A stretch of DNA of 64,000 nt, from contig NZ_LGHZ01000004.1 of NCBI RefSeq assembly GCF_001266615.1, positions 124,001 through 188,000 of the forward strand. Reading direction: 5' to 3'. The DNA is from Kluyvera genomosp. 1. GTDB taxonomy: Bacteria > Pseudomonadota > Gammaproteobacteria > Enterobacterales > Enterobacteriaceae. Of the stretch, positions 8,642 through 16,853 are shown piece by piece. The notes beneath the pieces were generated by a model, which saw only the letters and a list, made by a program, of their open reading frames with translations, was not told the DNA's origin and made no database searches. The translations under genes were made by a program, and so were the position numbers. How positions within the stretch are numbered: the first letter of the stretch is position 1; the number at the start of each line of letters is the position of its first letter.

Positions 8642-10177
8642 ATGTTATTAAAAATGTTTAGCCAATATAAAAAACACGTTGCTGTTCTTTTTTTCTTCAC
8701 TGCACTATTTCTTTACTCACGTTTTTTATTACGTGCGACGGGTGATGGGCATCCGGAAGTTGTGAACGTTTTGTTGTTAACTGGTCTCTGTTCTTTGCTA
8801 TTTACGGCCAAAAGAACGTTTCTTATTACCATTCCTTTCTTGCTGATTCTGACATTATACGCACCAGTTGGTCTGACATATGGCTATCCAACCTATCAGT
8901 ATGTTGCATCATTGTTTGCAACCACCGTTGGAGAATCACTGGAGTTTCTGCGATTAATTCCACTTAAGGCATATTTGTATACGGTTATATTACTGGTTGC
9001 ACCATTTATTCTGCATCGTATGGCTTTACGTTTTAATATTAAACCTTGTAACAACAAGCTGTTCGTTTTGTCCTTTGCTGTCCTCTCTTTCTGCTCTTCA
9101 GGAGCATTTTTGTTCTTCAATGAAACAAAAGCCTCGGTGGCGAAAGTCGAGAAAGAAAACAGTGAGCTTGAGAAATTCGTTAACAAAAACGATTGGGTCG
9201 ATGTTAAGCAAACGGGGAAAACTCAGTATGATGATTACTACCTGGTTATTGGTGAAAGTGCGCGCCGTGACTACTTCCATGCTTACGGCTACCCGGTAAA
9301 GAACACGCCGTTCCTCGACTCGACTAAGGGCGTTATCGTTAACGGTCTGGAATCTGCCGGAACTTACACGATCGGTTCATTACGTTTAATGTTGACCCTG
9401 GCGGATACCAATGCCTGGACACCAAACTATAATCTGAATGTAGTTGGCTTAGCCACTAAAGCTGGTTTTAGTACTTACTGGGTTTCAAATCAGGGGCAGT
9501 TTGGTGAGTGGGATACCCCGATATCAGCGATCGCCAAGAAAAGCGATAAAAGCTACTTCACCAAATTCCAGGAATACAACGAGCGTAATATTTCAGATTT
9601 CGCCATGCTGCGAATATTAAAGCCGATGATTAACCAAAGTACGACGAAGCGGCGCTTCTTTGTGATTCATACCATGGGCTCTCACCCGCATGCCTGCGAT
9701 CGTATTAAAGAAATGAAAGACCCGATCACCGTAACTAACAAGACAGATTCTTATATTGCTTGTTATATCTCCAGCATCAAACAAACCGATAAGTTCCTGG
9801 AAAATCTTCATGATGTGATTTCACAAAATAGCCATGGCCGCAGTTTTTCAATGATCTATTTTTCCGATCATGGCATGGCCCATCGCGATGTGGATGGTGT
9901 GATTCAACTGAATAACAACTATATCAGTAAATATCATCATGACATTCCGCTGGTGAAAATTTCATCGGACGATCGTGAGCGCAAAGTTATCTCGTCACAG
10001 AAATCGGGTTTACTGTTTGTGAATGGTCTGGCTGACTGGATGGGTATTAGCGCGGAGAAAATCCAGCCCTACAATCTCTTTGATGGCATTTCCGATACCA
10101 ACGACTTTGGCTTAAGCCAGCAGCCGTATAAAGTGGACGATCCCGCTATTGATATCTCTAGCGTAATAGCGCAATAA
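8642..10177 (+). CDS. Phosphoethanolamine transferase (EptA/CptA-like sulfatase fold)
   Basis: This 511-residue protein has five N-terminal membrane helices (to about 165) and a periplasmic alkaline-phosphatase-fold domain. The nucleophile motif reads VIGESARRDYFHAYGYP (Glu205, Ser206), where EptA has GETAR. The second metal site is YFSDHG (Asp409, His410), and HTMGSHP and KYHHDIP supply further metal ligands. It should move phosphoethanolamine from phosphatidylethanolamine to a lipid A or core sugar, or another envelope glycan. Serine at the nucleophile position is as in CptA/OpgE-type members. The gene is much more AT-rich than its neighbours, suggesting acquisition. An internal ATG at 8654 is an alternative start. 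The acceptor is not known. Confidence 0.85.
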   Translation: MLLKMFSQYKKHVAVLFFFTALFLYSRFLLRATGDGHPEVVNVLLLTGLCSLLFTAKRTFLITIPFLLILTLYAPVGLTYGYPTYQYVASLFATTVGESLEFLRLIPLKAYLYTVILLVAPFILHRMALRFNIKPCNNKLFVLSFAVLSFCSSGAFLFFNETKASVAKVEKENSELEKFVNKNDWVDVKQTGKTQYDDYYLVIGESARRDYFHAYGYPVKNTPFLDSTKGVIVNGLESAGTYTIGSLRLMLTLADTNAWTPNYNLNVVGLATKAGFSTYWVSNQGQFGEWDTPISAIAKKSDKSYFTKFQEYNERNISDFAMLRILKPMINQSTTKRRFFVIHTMGSHPHACDRIKEMKDPITVTNKTDSYIACYISSIKQTDKFLENLHDVISQNSHGRSFSMIYFSDHGMAHRDVDGVIQLNNNYISKYHHDIPLVKISSDDRERKVISSQKSGLLFVNGLADWMGISAEKIQPYNLFDGISDTNDFGLSQQPYKVDDPAIDISSVIAQ

Positions 10178-10186
10178 GAAGATGTG

Positions 10187-10219
10187 AGGTGCCCCTGCCC
10201 GCGTGGGCACCTTATTTTT
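10187..10219 (+). terminator. Rho-independent terminator after the transferase gene
   Basis: A hairpin AGGTGCCC...GGGCACCT (10187-10212) is followed by a T-rich tract TATTTTTT. It sits 10 nt past the stop and before the convergent deoR-type gene. Confidence 0.85.
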
Positions 10220-10252
10220 TGCTTTTTACCGAGCTGTCATTTGCTCGCGGGG

Positions 10253-11005
10253 CTAACGAATGACAGCTACGCGGTGGCGTTCCAACGCATCTACCAGTGC
10301 TATATCCAGTTCACTTTCTACAATTATCGTGCTGGCAAGGCCCAAATCACCGATAGCAAAAGCGGACGCGGCGTTAATTTTCTCGTGTGAGGCCATTACA
10401 ATGGTTTCGCTGGCTCTCTGGCTTAATAAACGCTTAACGCCAGCCTCTTCGAAACTGCCGGTGGTGAATCCGGCGCTGTGGTGCACGCCCGTCACGCCCA
10501 TAAAGTACAGGTCGGCGTTAATACGGCTGGCGGCTTCGGTCATGGCAGTGCCCATGGTCACCACCGAATGCTTAAACAGCGTGCCTCCCAGCAAAATAAC
10601 TTCAATGGCCGGGTAGTCAATCAGCCCGACGGCGATATTCGGGCTATGGGTGACGACGGTAAAGGGCATCTCCTGCGGCAGGAGCTTAATCATCTCGGCG
10701 GTGGTGGTTCCACCGTCAATGATCACCACCTGGCCCGGACCAATAAGCGTCATCGCTTTCTGGGCGATGGTTTTTTTTGCGTCTATTTGCACGTTTTTCC
10801 GCGCTTCAAATGGGGCAATAGCGGCGGAAACAGGCAGTGCTCCGCCGTGCACCCGCTGTAACAATCCGGCCGATGCTAGCTCTCTGAGATCGCGACGAAT
10901 AGAGTCTTCAGAAACGCTAAAGCGCTGGCTAAGTTCGGTCGAGTGGACCTGCTTATCCCGAGCGAGAATATCCAGGATGAGCTGCTTTCGTTGGCTGGCT
11001 AACAT
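10253..11005 (-). CDS. DeoR-family transcriptional regulator
   Basis: This 250-residue protein has an N-terminal DeoR helix-turn-helix (MLASQRKQLILDILARDKQV and SVSEDSIRRDLRELASAGLL). A C-terminal sugar-phosphate-isomerase-like sensor domain follows (IDGGTTTAEM, GGTLF, SFEEAGVKRLL). Family members usually repress sugar catabolic genes and respond to phosphorylated sugars. The frame extends upstream to 11107, but an AGAGGAA site places the start at the second of two adjacent ATGs (11005). The plus-strand gene at 11109 is divergent from it and is a likely target, perhaps with the dehydrogenase at 11521-12297. Confidence 0.88.
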   Translation of the reverse strand: MLASQRKQLILDILARDKQVHSTELSQRFSVSEDSIRRDLRELASAGLLQRVHGGALPVSAAIAPFEARKNVQIDAKKTIAQKAMTLIGPGQVVIIDGGTTTAEMIKLLPQEMPFTVVTHSPNIAVGLIDYPAIEVILLGGTLFKHSVVTMGTAMTEAASRINADLYFMGVTGVHHSAGFTTGSFEEAGVKRLLSQRASETIVMASHEKINAASAFAIGDLGLASTIIVESELDIALVDALERHRVAVIR

Positions 11006-11108
11006 CATTTCCTCTATGCTTGTTTTGTCTTGAATGTGCACGATTATGCATGATAGGTTGTGTGCTGTCATCTGCGACAGAGAATAACAACATACCTGGA
11101 GAGTCAAA

Positions 11109-11477
11109 ATGAAAAGTATGATCGTACTGATTGCTGGCCCAGTGAGAAGCGGTACCCATGGTGATGAGCGGCTGATGCATGAAAACCTGGCGCGAATGGA
11201 GCAGGCTGCACTGGCTGTCTATCGCAAAGGGCATATTCCGGTCATTGGCGAGTGGCTGGCGTTTCCGCTCTCTACTGCTGCCGGCTCAACGCGCATTGGT
11301 GATGAGATCAGCGAGGCGTTTCTTTATCCCGTCGCCCACCGATTGCTGACGCGCTGTGATGCCGTACTGCGTCTTGAAGGGGCATCGAACGGTGCGGATA
11401 ACGATGTGCGTATTGCGGGAGAACTTGGTCTGGCGGTGTATTACTCTCTGGGTGATATGCCGAGTGAGGCGGCATAA
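11109..11477 (+). CDS. Small nucleoside 2-deoxyribosyltransferase-like protein (DUF4406 type)
   Basis: This 122-residue protein starts with a beta strand and loop MIVLIAGPVRSGTHGDE. It continues with a Rossmann-like pattern ending LRLEGASNGADNDVRIAGELGLAVYYS. The layout resembles small members of the nucleoside 2-deoxyribosyltransferase/DUF4406 group, which bind nucleotides or sugar-nucleotides. No catalytic assignment is safe. A TGGAGAG site precedes the ATG. It is divergent from the DeoR-type regulator and convergent with the SDR gene. Confidence 0.6.
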   Translation: MKSMIVLIAGPVRSGTHGDERLMHENLARMEQAALAVYRKGHIPVIGEWLAFPLSTAAGSTRIGDEISEAFLYPVAHRLLTRCDAVLRLEGASNGADNDVRIAGELGLAVYYSLGDMPSEAA

Positions 11478-11486
11478 CAAGCGAAC

Positions 11487-11513
11487 GGCGCATACTCTGA
11501 AAGAGCATGCGCC
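11487..11513. terminator. Strong hairpin between convergent genes
   Basis: The arms GGCGCAT and ATGCGCC enclose a second stem CTCT-GAA-AGAG, making one long stem-loop in the 43-bp gap between convergent genes. There is no clear T-tract on either side, so termination is likely but not certain. Confidence 0.6.
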
Positions 11514-11520
11514 AGATTGA

Positions 11521-12297
11521 TTACGCGTTACGGCCGGCCATCACGCCGCCGTCGATGTCCCAAATCGCGCCGGTTACCCAGCCGGTTTTGTCCGACAGCA
11601 GGAAGGTCACGGTTTCGGCGACGTCTTCCGCGCTTCCCACGCGGCCGATGGGGTGGAAGCTATCAAAGCTGGTCATCACTTCTTTGACGTCGTCTTTTGG
11701 AATGAAGCCCTCATAAATTGGCGTGTGCACCACCGCTGGAGAAACCGCGTTGACGCGAATGCCGTTACCGCCAAGCTCAATCGCCAGGTTTTTAGTTAAC
11801 GCGTGCAGACCGGCTTTCGCCATTGAGTAGGCGGAGGAGGGGGTCGCACCAATGGCCTGCTGTGCCCACATTGAACCAATGTTCACGATAGCACCTTTAA
11901 TGCCTGCGGAGACCATGTTGCGTACCACGTCACGGGTAATAAAGAAGGTCGCGCGATTGATGCTCATATACATGTCGTAATCGGCAGATTCATGCTCGGT
12001 GAACGGTTTCGGGAAGAATACCCCGGCGGCGTTAACCAGCAGGCTGATATCTTTGTGTTTGGCATTGATGGTGGCGATCACGTGTTGCATACCGGCGTCA
12101 GTCATCAGATCGGCAACGATAATATCGACGCTACCGTAGGCTGCCAGCGCCTGGCGTGCCTGCTCAGCTTTTTCCTGACGATTGCCGACCAATACTACGC
12201 TACCGCCGTTTTGCAGGACTTTTTTCGCCGTTTCAAAACCCATACCGCTGGTTCCGCCGACCACTAACAGTTTTTTACCGGCAAATAATGCGTTCAT
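11521..12297 (-). CDS. Short-chain dehydrogenase/reductase (SDR)
   Basis: This 258-residue classical SDR has the cofactor motif GGTSGMG (14-20) and NAAG (89-92). The catalytic Ser142 (NIGSM), Tyr157 and Lys161 (YSMAK) are all present. The residues after beta-2 (VGNRQEK) suggest NADP use. The ATG at 12297 is preferred over the frame's earlier start because CGAGG precedes it and it gives the usual length. It is close to the DeoR-type regulator and could act in a sugar or polyol pathway with it; the substrate is unknown. Confidence 0.85.
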   Translation of the reverse strand: MNALFAGKKLLVVGGTSGMGFETAKKVLQNGGSVVLVGNRQEKAEQARQALAAYGSVDIIVADLMTDAGMQHVIATINAKHKDISLLVNAAGVFFPKPFTEHESADYDMYMSINRATFFITRDVVRNMVSAGIKGAIVNIGSMWAQQAIGATPSSAYSMAKAGLHALTKNLAIELGGNGIRVNAVSPAVVHTPIYEGFIPKDDVKEVMTSFDSFHPIGRVGSAEDVAETVTFLLSDKTGWVTGAIWDIDGGVMAGRNA

Positions 12298-12433
12298 CGT
12301 TAACCTCGTTTGCAAAATTGAATCAAGCCGCAGAGCGCCGCTTGCGATGGGAGAATAATGGCAGGGGAAAACGAATCTGACGAAGCATAAGAAATAGCAT
12401 CACGATGAAGAAAAACTATCTCGCGATCGATGA

Positions 12434-12456
12434 CTGCCCTCCAGGAAGGAGGGCAG
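12434..12456 (-). terminator. Hairpin after the methyltransferase gene
   Basis: A perfect 9-bp stem CTGCCCTCC/GGAGGGCAG with a 5-nt loop lies 8 bp past the stop of the yjhP-like gene. There is no T-tract on the minus strand, so it may be an mRNA 3'-end stabiliser or a weak terminator. Confidence 0.55.
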
Positions 12457-12464
12457 CGTTGAGG

Positions 12465-13181
12465 TTATTTTGGCTTACGTCCCGTGAGCTCGATAAAGTT
12501 AAAGTAGCGGCCTGCACCGGCTTCCATAATAGGCACCATCATCTCCTGTGCCATGGGACACTGCATAAATTCATCCCACGCTTGCTGACAGCAATCCATC
12601 TCCCGCAAGGTAAAGTGCTGAAGCCCCGGTTCTTTCTCCCACAGCGCTTGCCACCAGGCACAGGAGTAGAAATACCATTCCGGTGTCCAGAATGGCTTGA
12701 CGACTTCCGGCAGGTTATCTGCTGAGTAGTTGCCAGTAAATCCCGGTACCGCGACAGCAATCTGTCCGCCTGGCTTCAGGAAGGGCAACAGCTTCCCCAG
12801 CATGTCATCATTGCCACCAAAGTACTGATAGGCATCGACGCTGACGATGATATCAAAGTACGCTTCAGCAAAAGGTATCGCCTGCGTTGCATCGACTGAT
12901 AACGGAAAAATTTGTCCATCCAGCTGCAACTGGGTAAAGCGCTGGGCATTTTCCGTCGGTGAGATCCACAGGTCAGCGGCGAAAACGGTGACCGCGTATT
13001 TTTCTGCCAACAGGATAGAGGAGATACCCTTTCCGCAGCCAAGATCGAGAATGCGCATACCCGGTTTAATCTCCAGCCTTGCTGCCATCTCTTCCATAAT
13101 GCGCATGGCGTTGGGGCCCATCATGTTTTCCTGCAAAAGCGCGGGATTGTAGCGATCGGTAAAAGGAAATCGCGTTGTCAT
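12465..13181 (-). CDS. yjhP: YjhP-like SAM-dependent methyltransferase
   Basis: This 238-residue class I methyltransferase has motif I as ILDLGCGKGISS (residues about 44-55), then VFAADLW (motif II) and DIIVSVDAYQYF (motif IV). AAGGAGC precedes the ATG at proper spacing. It begins 10 nt after the yjhX stop on the same strand, so the two form an operon. In E. coli K-12 the operon reads yjhX(topAI)-yjhQ-yjhP, with yjhP a methyltransferase of similar size. That context, more than recalled sequence identity, supports the name. The methyl acceptor is unknown. Confidence 0.75.
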   Translation of the reverse strand: MTTRFPFTDRYNPALLQENMMGPNAMRIMEEMAARLEIKPGMRILDLGCGKGISSILLAEKYAVTVFAADLWISPTENAQRFTQLQLDGQIFPLSVDATQAIPFAEAYFDIIVSVDAYQYFGGNDDMLGKLLPFLKPGGQIAVAVPGFTGNYSADNLPEVVKPFWTPEWYFYSCAWWQALWEKEPGLQHFTLREMDCCQQAWDEFMQCPMAQEMMVPIMEAGAGRYFNFIELTGRKPK

Positions 13182-13191
13182 GGCTTGCTCC

Positions 13192-13449
13192 TTAGCGGTT
13201 ATCCGTCTGGGCGCGAACGTTGTTTAGTCCGGTGGTATTGATCCGGTATGGCTGTCCGTTGACGGATTTAATCAGTTTTTTGGTTTTGAGTTTTTTGAAT
13301 ACGCTGAGCGTACAGTCGCTGAGCAAGAACCCTTCGCGGCTGTAACATTCGACGGATGTGACGCGGCCTGAGCTATCACGGACGTGCGCGATGCGGCCAC
13401 CTTTGGCGAGAACGTGTAAGGTACGTTGTTCCTGACGGGATAAATTCAT
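13192..13449 (-). CDS. yjhX: YjhX/TopAI, topoisomerase I inhibitor toxin
   Basis: This 85-residue protein is nearly identical to E. coli YjhX throughout ([20 protein letters not shown], then [19 protein letters not shown] and [14 protein letters not shown]). In E. coli the protein inhibits DNA topoisomerase I (TopAI), and the GNAT-like YjhQ is its antitoxin. Here no yjhQ lies between it and the methyltransferase gene. The upstream DNA is long and non-coding, in line with the leader-controlled expression known for topAI. Whether the toxin is active here cannot be told from sequence. Confidence 0.93.
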   Translation of the reverse strand: MNLSRQEQRTLHVLAKGGRIAHVRDSSGRVTSVECYSREGFLLSDCTLSVFKKLKTKKLIKSVNGQPYRINTTGLNNVRAQTDNR

Positions 13450-13729
13450 ACTGAAGAACCTGTTTAATCATCATGTGCGAAAACGAGCCATCACCCGCAG
13501 GTGAAAGCGTAGGTTTTAAGCGCAGCGATAATCAGTCCGGCCTGAAAAGGTCGGGAAGCTGATTATCTGATGATGACATTCTCCAGCATGCAGGCCTCGA
13601 AGTGCGTAATAAAGGAAATAACCCCAATAGCATAACATGGATGATATTAATGACAGCGATTTTATCCAGATAATGTGATCCAGAAACAGCCAGGCTTTTC
13701 CATAGTTGGGTTGTGAAGATATGTATCAA
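13450..13729 (-). promoter_or_regulatory. Candidate leader region of yjhX
   Basis: In E. coli, topAI is controlled by an antibiotic-sensing leader peptide (ToiL) and premature Rho-dependent termination. Upstream of yjhX here there is a long leader with short reading frames. A 65-codon frame (13729-13532) ends DLFRPD, and a 6-codon frame starts ATG at 13491 and stops at 13473-13471. The stop of the small frame overlaps a further ATG pair running into the yjhX start. Which frame, if any, is translated is unknown. Confidence 0.35.
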
Positions 13730-13893
13730 ATAGGTTTTTCACTTCAGGTTACTCTTTGTTTTTATATTATTGACATCGTTAACTATTAATGAAAAACAAA
13801 TAACATGGGTTATTTGTTTTTTTATCCTGTTGAAAATAAACACATAAAATAGATATCTAAAGTTATGTCAACTTACTGTAAATAAACTTATGA

Positions 13894-14073
13894 TGTGATC
13901 TAAGCCATTATTTTGGCTTCGTCAATCGCGATTAGCTTGAAGCTCATCACGTCATTAGACCTCTCTGCTGTTTGAAATAAATCTTTACGATCTCGATCAC
14001 TAAAATAACTTTCTTAAAAAAATAAAATTCAGTTTCATAAAAATGAAACATGATTCCAATTGAGGGTTATTGA
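13894..14073 (+). promoter_or_regulatory. kdgM promoter: CRP-like sites and KdgR-like box
   Basis: TGTGATCTAAG lies at 13894-13904 and TTACGATCTCGATCACTAAA at 13985-14004; the latter resembles a CRP site. The KdgR-like box AATGAAACATGATTCCAAT is at 14042-14060, just ahead of the GAGGG ribosome binding site. An inverted repeat GTTTCAT-AAAA-ATGAAAC (14032-14049) overlaps it. The same elements at the same spacing precede the second kdgM-type gene (29439). Confidence 0.7.
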
Positions 14074-14769
14074 ATGTTTAAAAAATCTCTGGTCATGATG
14101 GCTTTATGCGGCGCGTCTTTCGCTGCATCCGCAGTAACTGTCGATTTACGTCACGAATTCATTGATGGTGGTAAGACAGATAAAACCAACGCCGACCGCG
14201 TATCTGTCTCTCACCGTTTTGCGAATGGTTTCGGCTTCTCAGTGGAAGCGAAGTGGAAATCAGGTGGCGATAATACTGATAAGCCTTACGCCGACTTTAT
14301 TGGTAATGGTCATGAAGAGTCGATTAGCTACCAGTACAAGTTCAACAAGAACTTCTCTGTACAGCCTGGCTTTAATATTGAAAGTAACGACAGCCGCTCT
14401 ATTTATAAACCAAATCTGCGCGTGCAATATAGCTTCGACAATGGCTTCTATGTGGCGGCACGTTATCGTTATGACTACACCCGTTATCCGTCAAATGCGA
14501 ATAAAGACGATGATAAGGTCAACCGTGGTGACGCGTGGGCGGGCTACGTGTTTGGTGACTGGCGTACCGAGCTGAACTACGTATATGCACGTAGTACTGA
14601 AGGTAATGCACGTAACAACAACAAACCGTACTCCCAGGAATACAACGTTAAAGTGGCGTACAAAATCGATAAAAACTGGGCACCGTACGGTGAAGTGGGC
14701 AACGTTGGCGTTAACGACCGCGATGACCGCCAGACCCGTTTCCGTGTCGGTGTAGCGTACTCCTTCTAA
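14074..14769 (+). CDS. kdgM: Oligogalacturonate-specific porin, KdgM family (copy 1)
   Basis: This 231-residue protein has a signal peptide (MFKKSLVMMALCGASFAASA, mature start AVTVDLRHEF). It shows the KdgM/NanC family pattern of short amphipathic strands: HEESISYQYKF, FNIESNDSRSIYKPNLRVQY, YVYARST and a terminal VGVAYSF. It forms a 12-stranded monomeric barrel letting acidic oligosaccharides from pectin into the periplasm. It is about 60 percent alike by eye to the copy at 29439. It stands alone here, away from the pectin block, but carries the same promoter architecture. Confidence 0.92.
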   Translation: MFKKSLVMMALCGASFAASAVTVDLRHEFIDGGKTDKTNADRVSVSHRFANGFGFSVEAKWKSGGDNTDKPYADFIGNGHEESISYQYKFNKNFSVQPGFNIESNDSRSIYKPNLRVQYSFDNGFYVAARYRYDYTRYPSNANKDDDKVNRGDAWAGYVFGDWRTELNYVYARSTEGNARNNNKPYSQEYNVKVAYKIDKNWAPYGEVGNVGVNDRDDRQTRFRVGVAYSF

Positions 14770-14787
14770 TCCGTTTCGATTTAGAGA

Positions 14788-14819
14788 TCCCCCGGCGCAG
14801 TAGCCGGGGTTCTCTCCTT
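14788..14819 (+). terminator. Terminator after kdgM copy 1
   Basis: The stem CCCCGGC/GCCGGGG with a 6-nt loop is followed by the T-rich tract TTCTCTCCTTT, starting about 20 bp past the stop. Confidence 0.85.
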
Positions 14820-14947
14820 TCTGTATTGCGATAAACCTCATCTGCGATCATTTTTTTAGCATCGACATCTATTTTTTAATATTCCCACACGGTTGTGTCG
14901 CTCTTACACGGAGTCATTTGTTTTCACATTCTCGCAGAGGTTCGTGT

Positions 14948-15481
14948 ATGGATAGCGCTATGGTCGTATTATTACTTCTCATCGTCTGTTTTCTGGTTCT
15001 GGGCGGCGGATGGTTTCTCATCATGCGCACCGAAATGAAGATCGAGAAAAAAATGCTGAATGAATTTGAGCTAAAACGTGAGGAGGAAAAACATCAGAAA
15101 ACGCTGCAGAAATATGAAGAGCTGTTAGCGATGGAAATTGAATGGCACACGCATCGAATTGCGAGTATTCATTTCTTCATTGCCAAAATAAAGAAAAAGC
15201 AGGATGCGGAATACCGCGGAACCCAAGCCAGCATCAACGGTGACAACACGCATTTGCACTCAAAAATTAAAGCGCTGATTTTCATCTACTTTCCCCATCT
15301 TCAGGACGACTATGCCAAGCTGTGCAAAATCGCCGACTGTACGGTCTATTTTGACTACCTTTACGGACGCTCGAACGACAGCCAGCGGGTGATTGCCGAG
15401 CTTACCGATAAGCTACAGAAGTTCTCCACCCAGTCCACAGAGTTTCAGAACCGTATTCGCAATGAAGTGACGGTAAAATGA
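14948..15481 (+). CDS. Hypothetical membrane-anchored coiled-coil protein
   Basis: This 177-residue protein has one N-terminal transmembrane helix (MVVLLLLIVCFLVLGGGWFLIM, residues about 5-26, quoted in part). A charged helical stretch with coiled-coil character follows (about 30-90, many E/K), then a globular C-terminal part with conserved-looking Cys residues. AGAGG at 14936-14940 selects the ATG at 14948 over an earlier in-frame start. I do not recognise the family. The orientation suggests a cytoplasmic body tethered to the inner membrane. Confidence 0.65.
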   Translation: MDSAMVVLLLLIVCFLVLGGGWFLIMRTEMKIEKKMLNEFELKREEEKHQKTLQKYEELLAMEIEWHTHRIASIHFFIAKIKKKQDAEYRGTQASINGDNTHLHSKIKALIFIYFPHLQDDYAKLCKIADCTVYFDYLYGRSNDSQRVIAELTDKLQKFSTQSTEFQNRIRNEVTVK

Positions 15482-15549
15482 TTGACGATTTTCACCGGTG
15501 AGAGGTCTATGCTTAGTCTCGAACATAGATAAAAAATAGAGGCAATGTC

Positions 15550-15783
15550 ATGGATAAGGAACTCGAGGACGCGGGTTATCGCGTCTACACCGGGGAGAAG
15601 ATTGATGTCTACTTCAATACGGCGATTTGCCAGCACTCCGGCAACTGCGTTCGCGGCAGCGGTAAACTGTTTAACCTGAAACGTAAACCGTGGATTATCC
15701 CGGATGAAGTTGACGTTGCTACGGTTGTTCGCGTGATTGATACCTGCCCAAGCGGGGCACTTAAGTACCGTCATCATGACTAA
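15550..15783 (+). CDS. yjdI: YjdI, small iron-sulfur domain protein
   Basis: This 77-residue protein matches E. coli YjdI. It has the cluster-binding pattern ICQHSGNCVRG (Cys27, Cys33) and DTCPSGAL (Cys67), typical of the Fer4_19 family, which is thought to hold an Fe-S cluster. Its role is unknown. It is followed after 10 bp by yjdJ, as in E. coli, though there the pair sits near lysU. Confidence 0.92.
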   Translation: MDKELEDAGYRVYTGEKIDVYFNTAICQHSGNCVRGSGKLFNLKRKPWIIPDEVDVATVVRVIDTCPSGALKYRHHD

Positions 15784-15793
15784 GTGAGAGCCA

Positions 15794-16066
15794 ATGGACA
15801 TTCTGGAAGGTCATAATAAGTTTTACGTCAACGACGCTGACGGTAACCAGGTTGCCGAAATTGTGTTTGTTCCTACCGGTGAACACCTGAGTATTATTGA
15901 ACACACCGATGTCGATGAAAGCCTGAAAGGGCAGGGCGTCGGTAAAAAGCTGGTGGCCAAAGTGGTAGCGAAAATGCGTGCAGAACAGCGCAAAATCATT
16001 CCGCTGTGCCCGTTCGCCAAACACGAATTCGATAACACTCGCGAATACGACGATATTCGCGCCTGA
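15794..16066 (+). CDS. yjdJ: YjdJ, small GNAT-fold acetyltransferase-like protein
   Basis: This 90-residue protein matches E. coli YjdJ. It has a minimal GNAT core with an acetyl-CoA loop GQGVGKKL (about residues 45-52) and the family's [10 protein letters not shown] segment. This is the YjdJ/Gtt1-like single-domain acetyltransferase group. It forms an operon with yjdI. Substrate unknown. Confidence 0.92.
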   Translation: MDILEGHNKFYVNDADGNQVAEIVFVPTGEHLSIIEHTDVDESLKGQGVGKKLVAKVVAKMRAEQRKIIPLCPFAKHEFDNTREYDDIRA

Positions 16067-16070
16067 ATCT

Positions 16071-16103
16071 CTGCGCCAGCTGAGGCTGGCGCAGTTTCGT
16101 TTT
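16071..16103. terminator. Bidirectional terminator between yjdJ and lysE-type gene
   Basis: A perfect 10-bp stem CTGCGCCAGC/GCTGGCGCAG with a 4-nt loop is followed on the plus strand by TTTCGTTTT. It sits between convergent genes. Confidence 0.85.
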
Positions 16104-16713
16104 AGCGGATCTGTTCGACCAGCAGCAGTGCCGCAATCACCACCATCAACCCCCCTGAGAATCGGCTGACCATTCTTGCCGCCTGTGGACGGCTTGCCAG
16201 CAGCGCCCGCGACCCATAACCCACCAGTAAATAGATAATGGTACAGGTGACAAGATGCATCAGCCCGAGCGCCGACATCTGCATGGCAACCGGCCATTGG
16301 CTGTGTGGGTCAGTGAACTGCGGCAGCAGCGCCAGAAACAATAAAAAGACCTTTGGATTGAGACCGCTGATGCACAAGCCCTTCAATGCCCATTGATTCC
16401 AGCCGCCGCTGAGGTGACTGGCGCTGGCAACCGTTGCCGGATGACGTAATAGCGAAACGCCAAGCCACAGCAAATAACATGCACCCAAAAGCGTAATGGC
16501 AGAGAGTGCCAGCGGGTGTCCGGCAATCAGTACACCTAGCCCCGCGACGACCACCAGTGTCGCCAGCAGATGGCCGGACATCAGCCCGGCGACCGCAGGC
16601 AGGATACGGCGACCGTGGATCCCGGCGCTGATGGTATAAGCCCAATCTGCGCCGGGTGTCATAATGAGCAGAAAAGAAACCAGCCAGAATCCAGCCACCA
16701 GACTTATTTCCAT
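16102..16713 (-). CDS. LysE/RhtB-family amino-acid exporter
   Basis: This 203-residue protein has six membrane helices and the family's N-terminal signature MTPGADWAYTISAG (residues about 18-31). It also has GLNPKVFLLFLALLPQF near 117. RhtB/LysE proteins export amino acids or derivatives by proton exchange. The divergent Lrp/AsnC-type gene 140 bp away is a classic partner that senses the exported amino acid. Substrate unknown. Confidence 0.88.
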   Translation of the reverse strand: MEISLVAGFWLVSFLLIMTPGADWAYTISAGIHGRRILPAVAGLMSGHLLATLVVVAGLGVLIAGHPLALSAITLLGACYLLWLGVSLLRHPATVASASHLSGGWNQWALKGLCISGLNPKVFLLFLALLPQFTDPHSQWPVAMQMSALGLMHLVTCTIIYLLVGYGSRALLASRPQAARMVSRFSGGLMVVIAALLLVEQIR

Positions 16714-16853
16714 TCCCTATACCTTCCCTTATTTTTCATTGTGTTAGCCTCAATTCATTCGTGTTTTGCGTTAACGAAAGAATATCGGGAATACTGCGCA
16801 ATGAGCTTTCAATGTTATGCTGGAAATCCGCGTTAAATGAGAGAATCTTCTAA

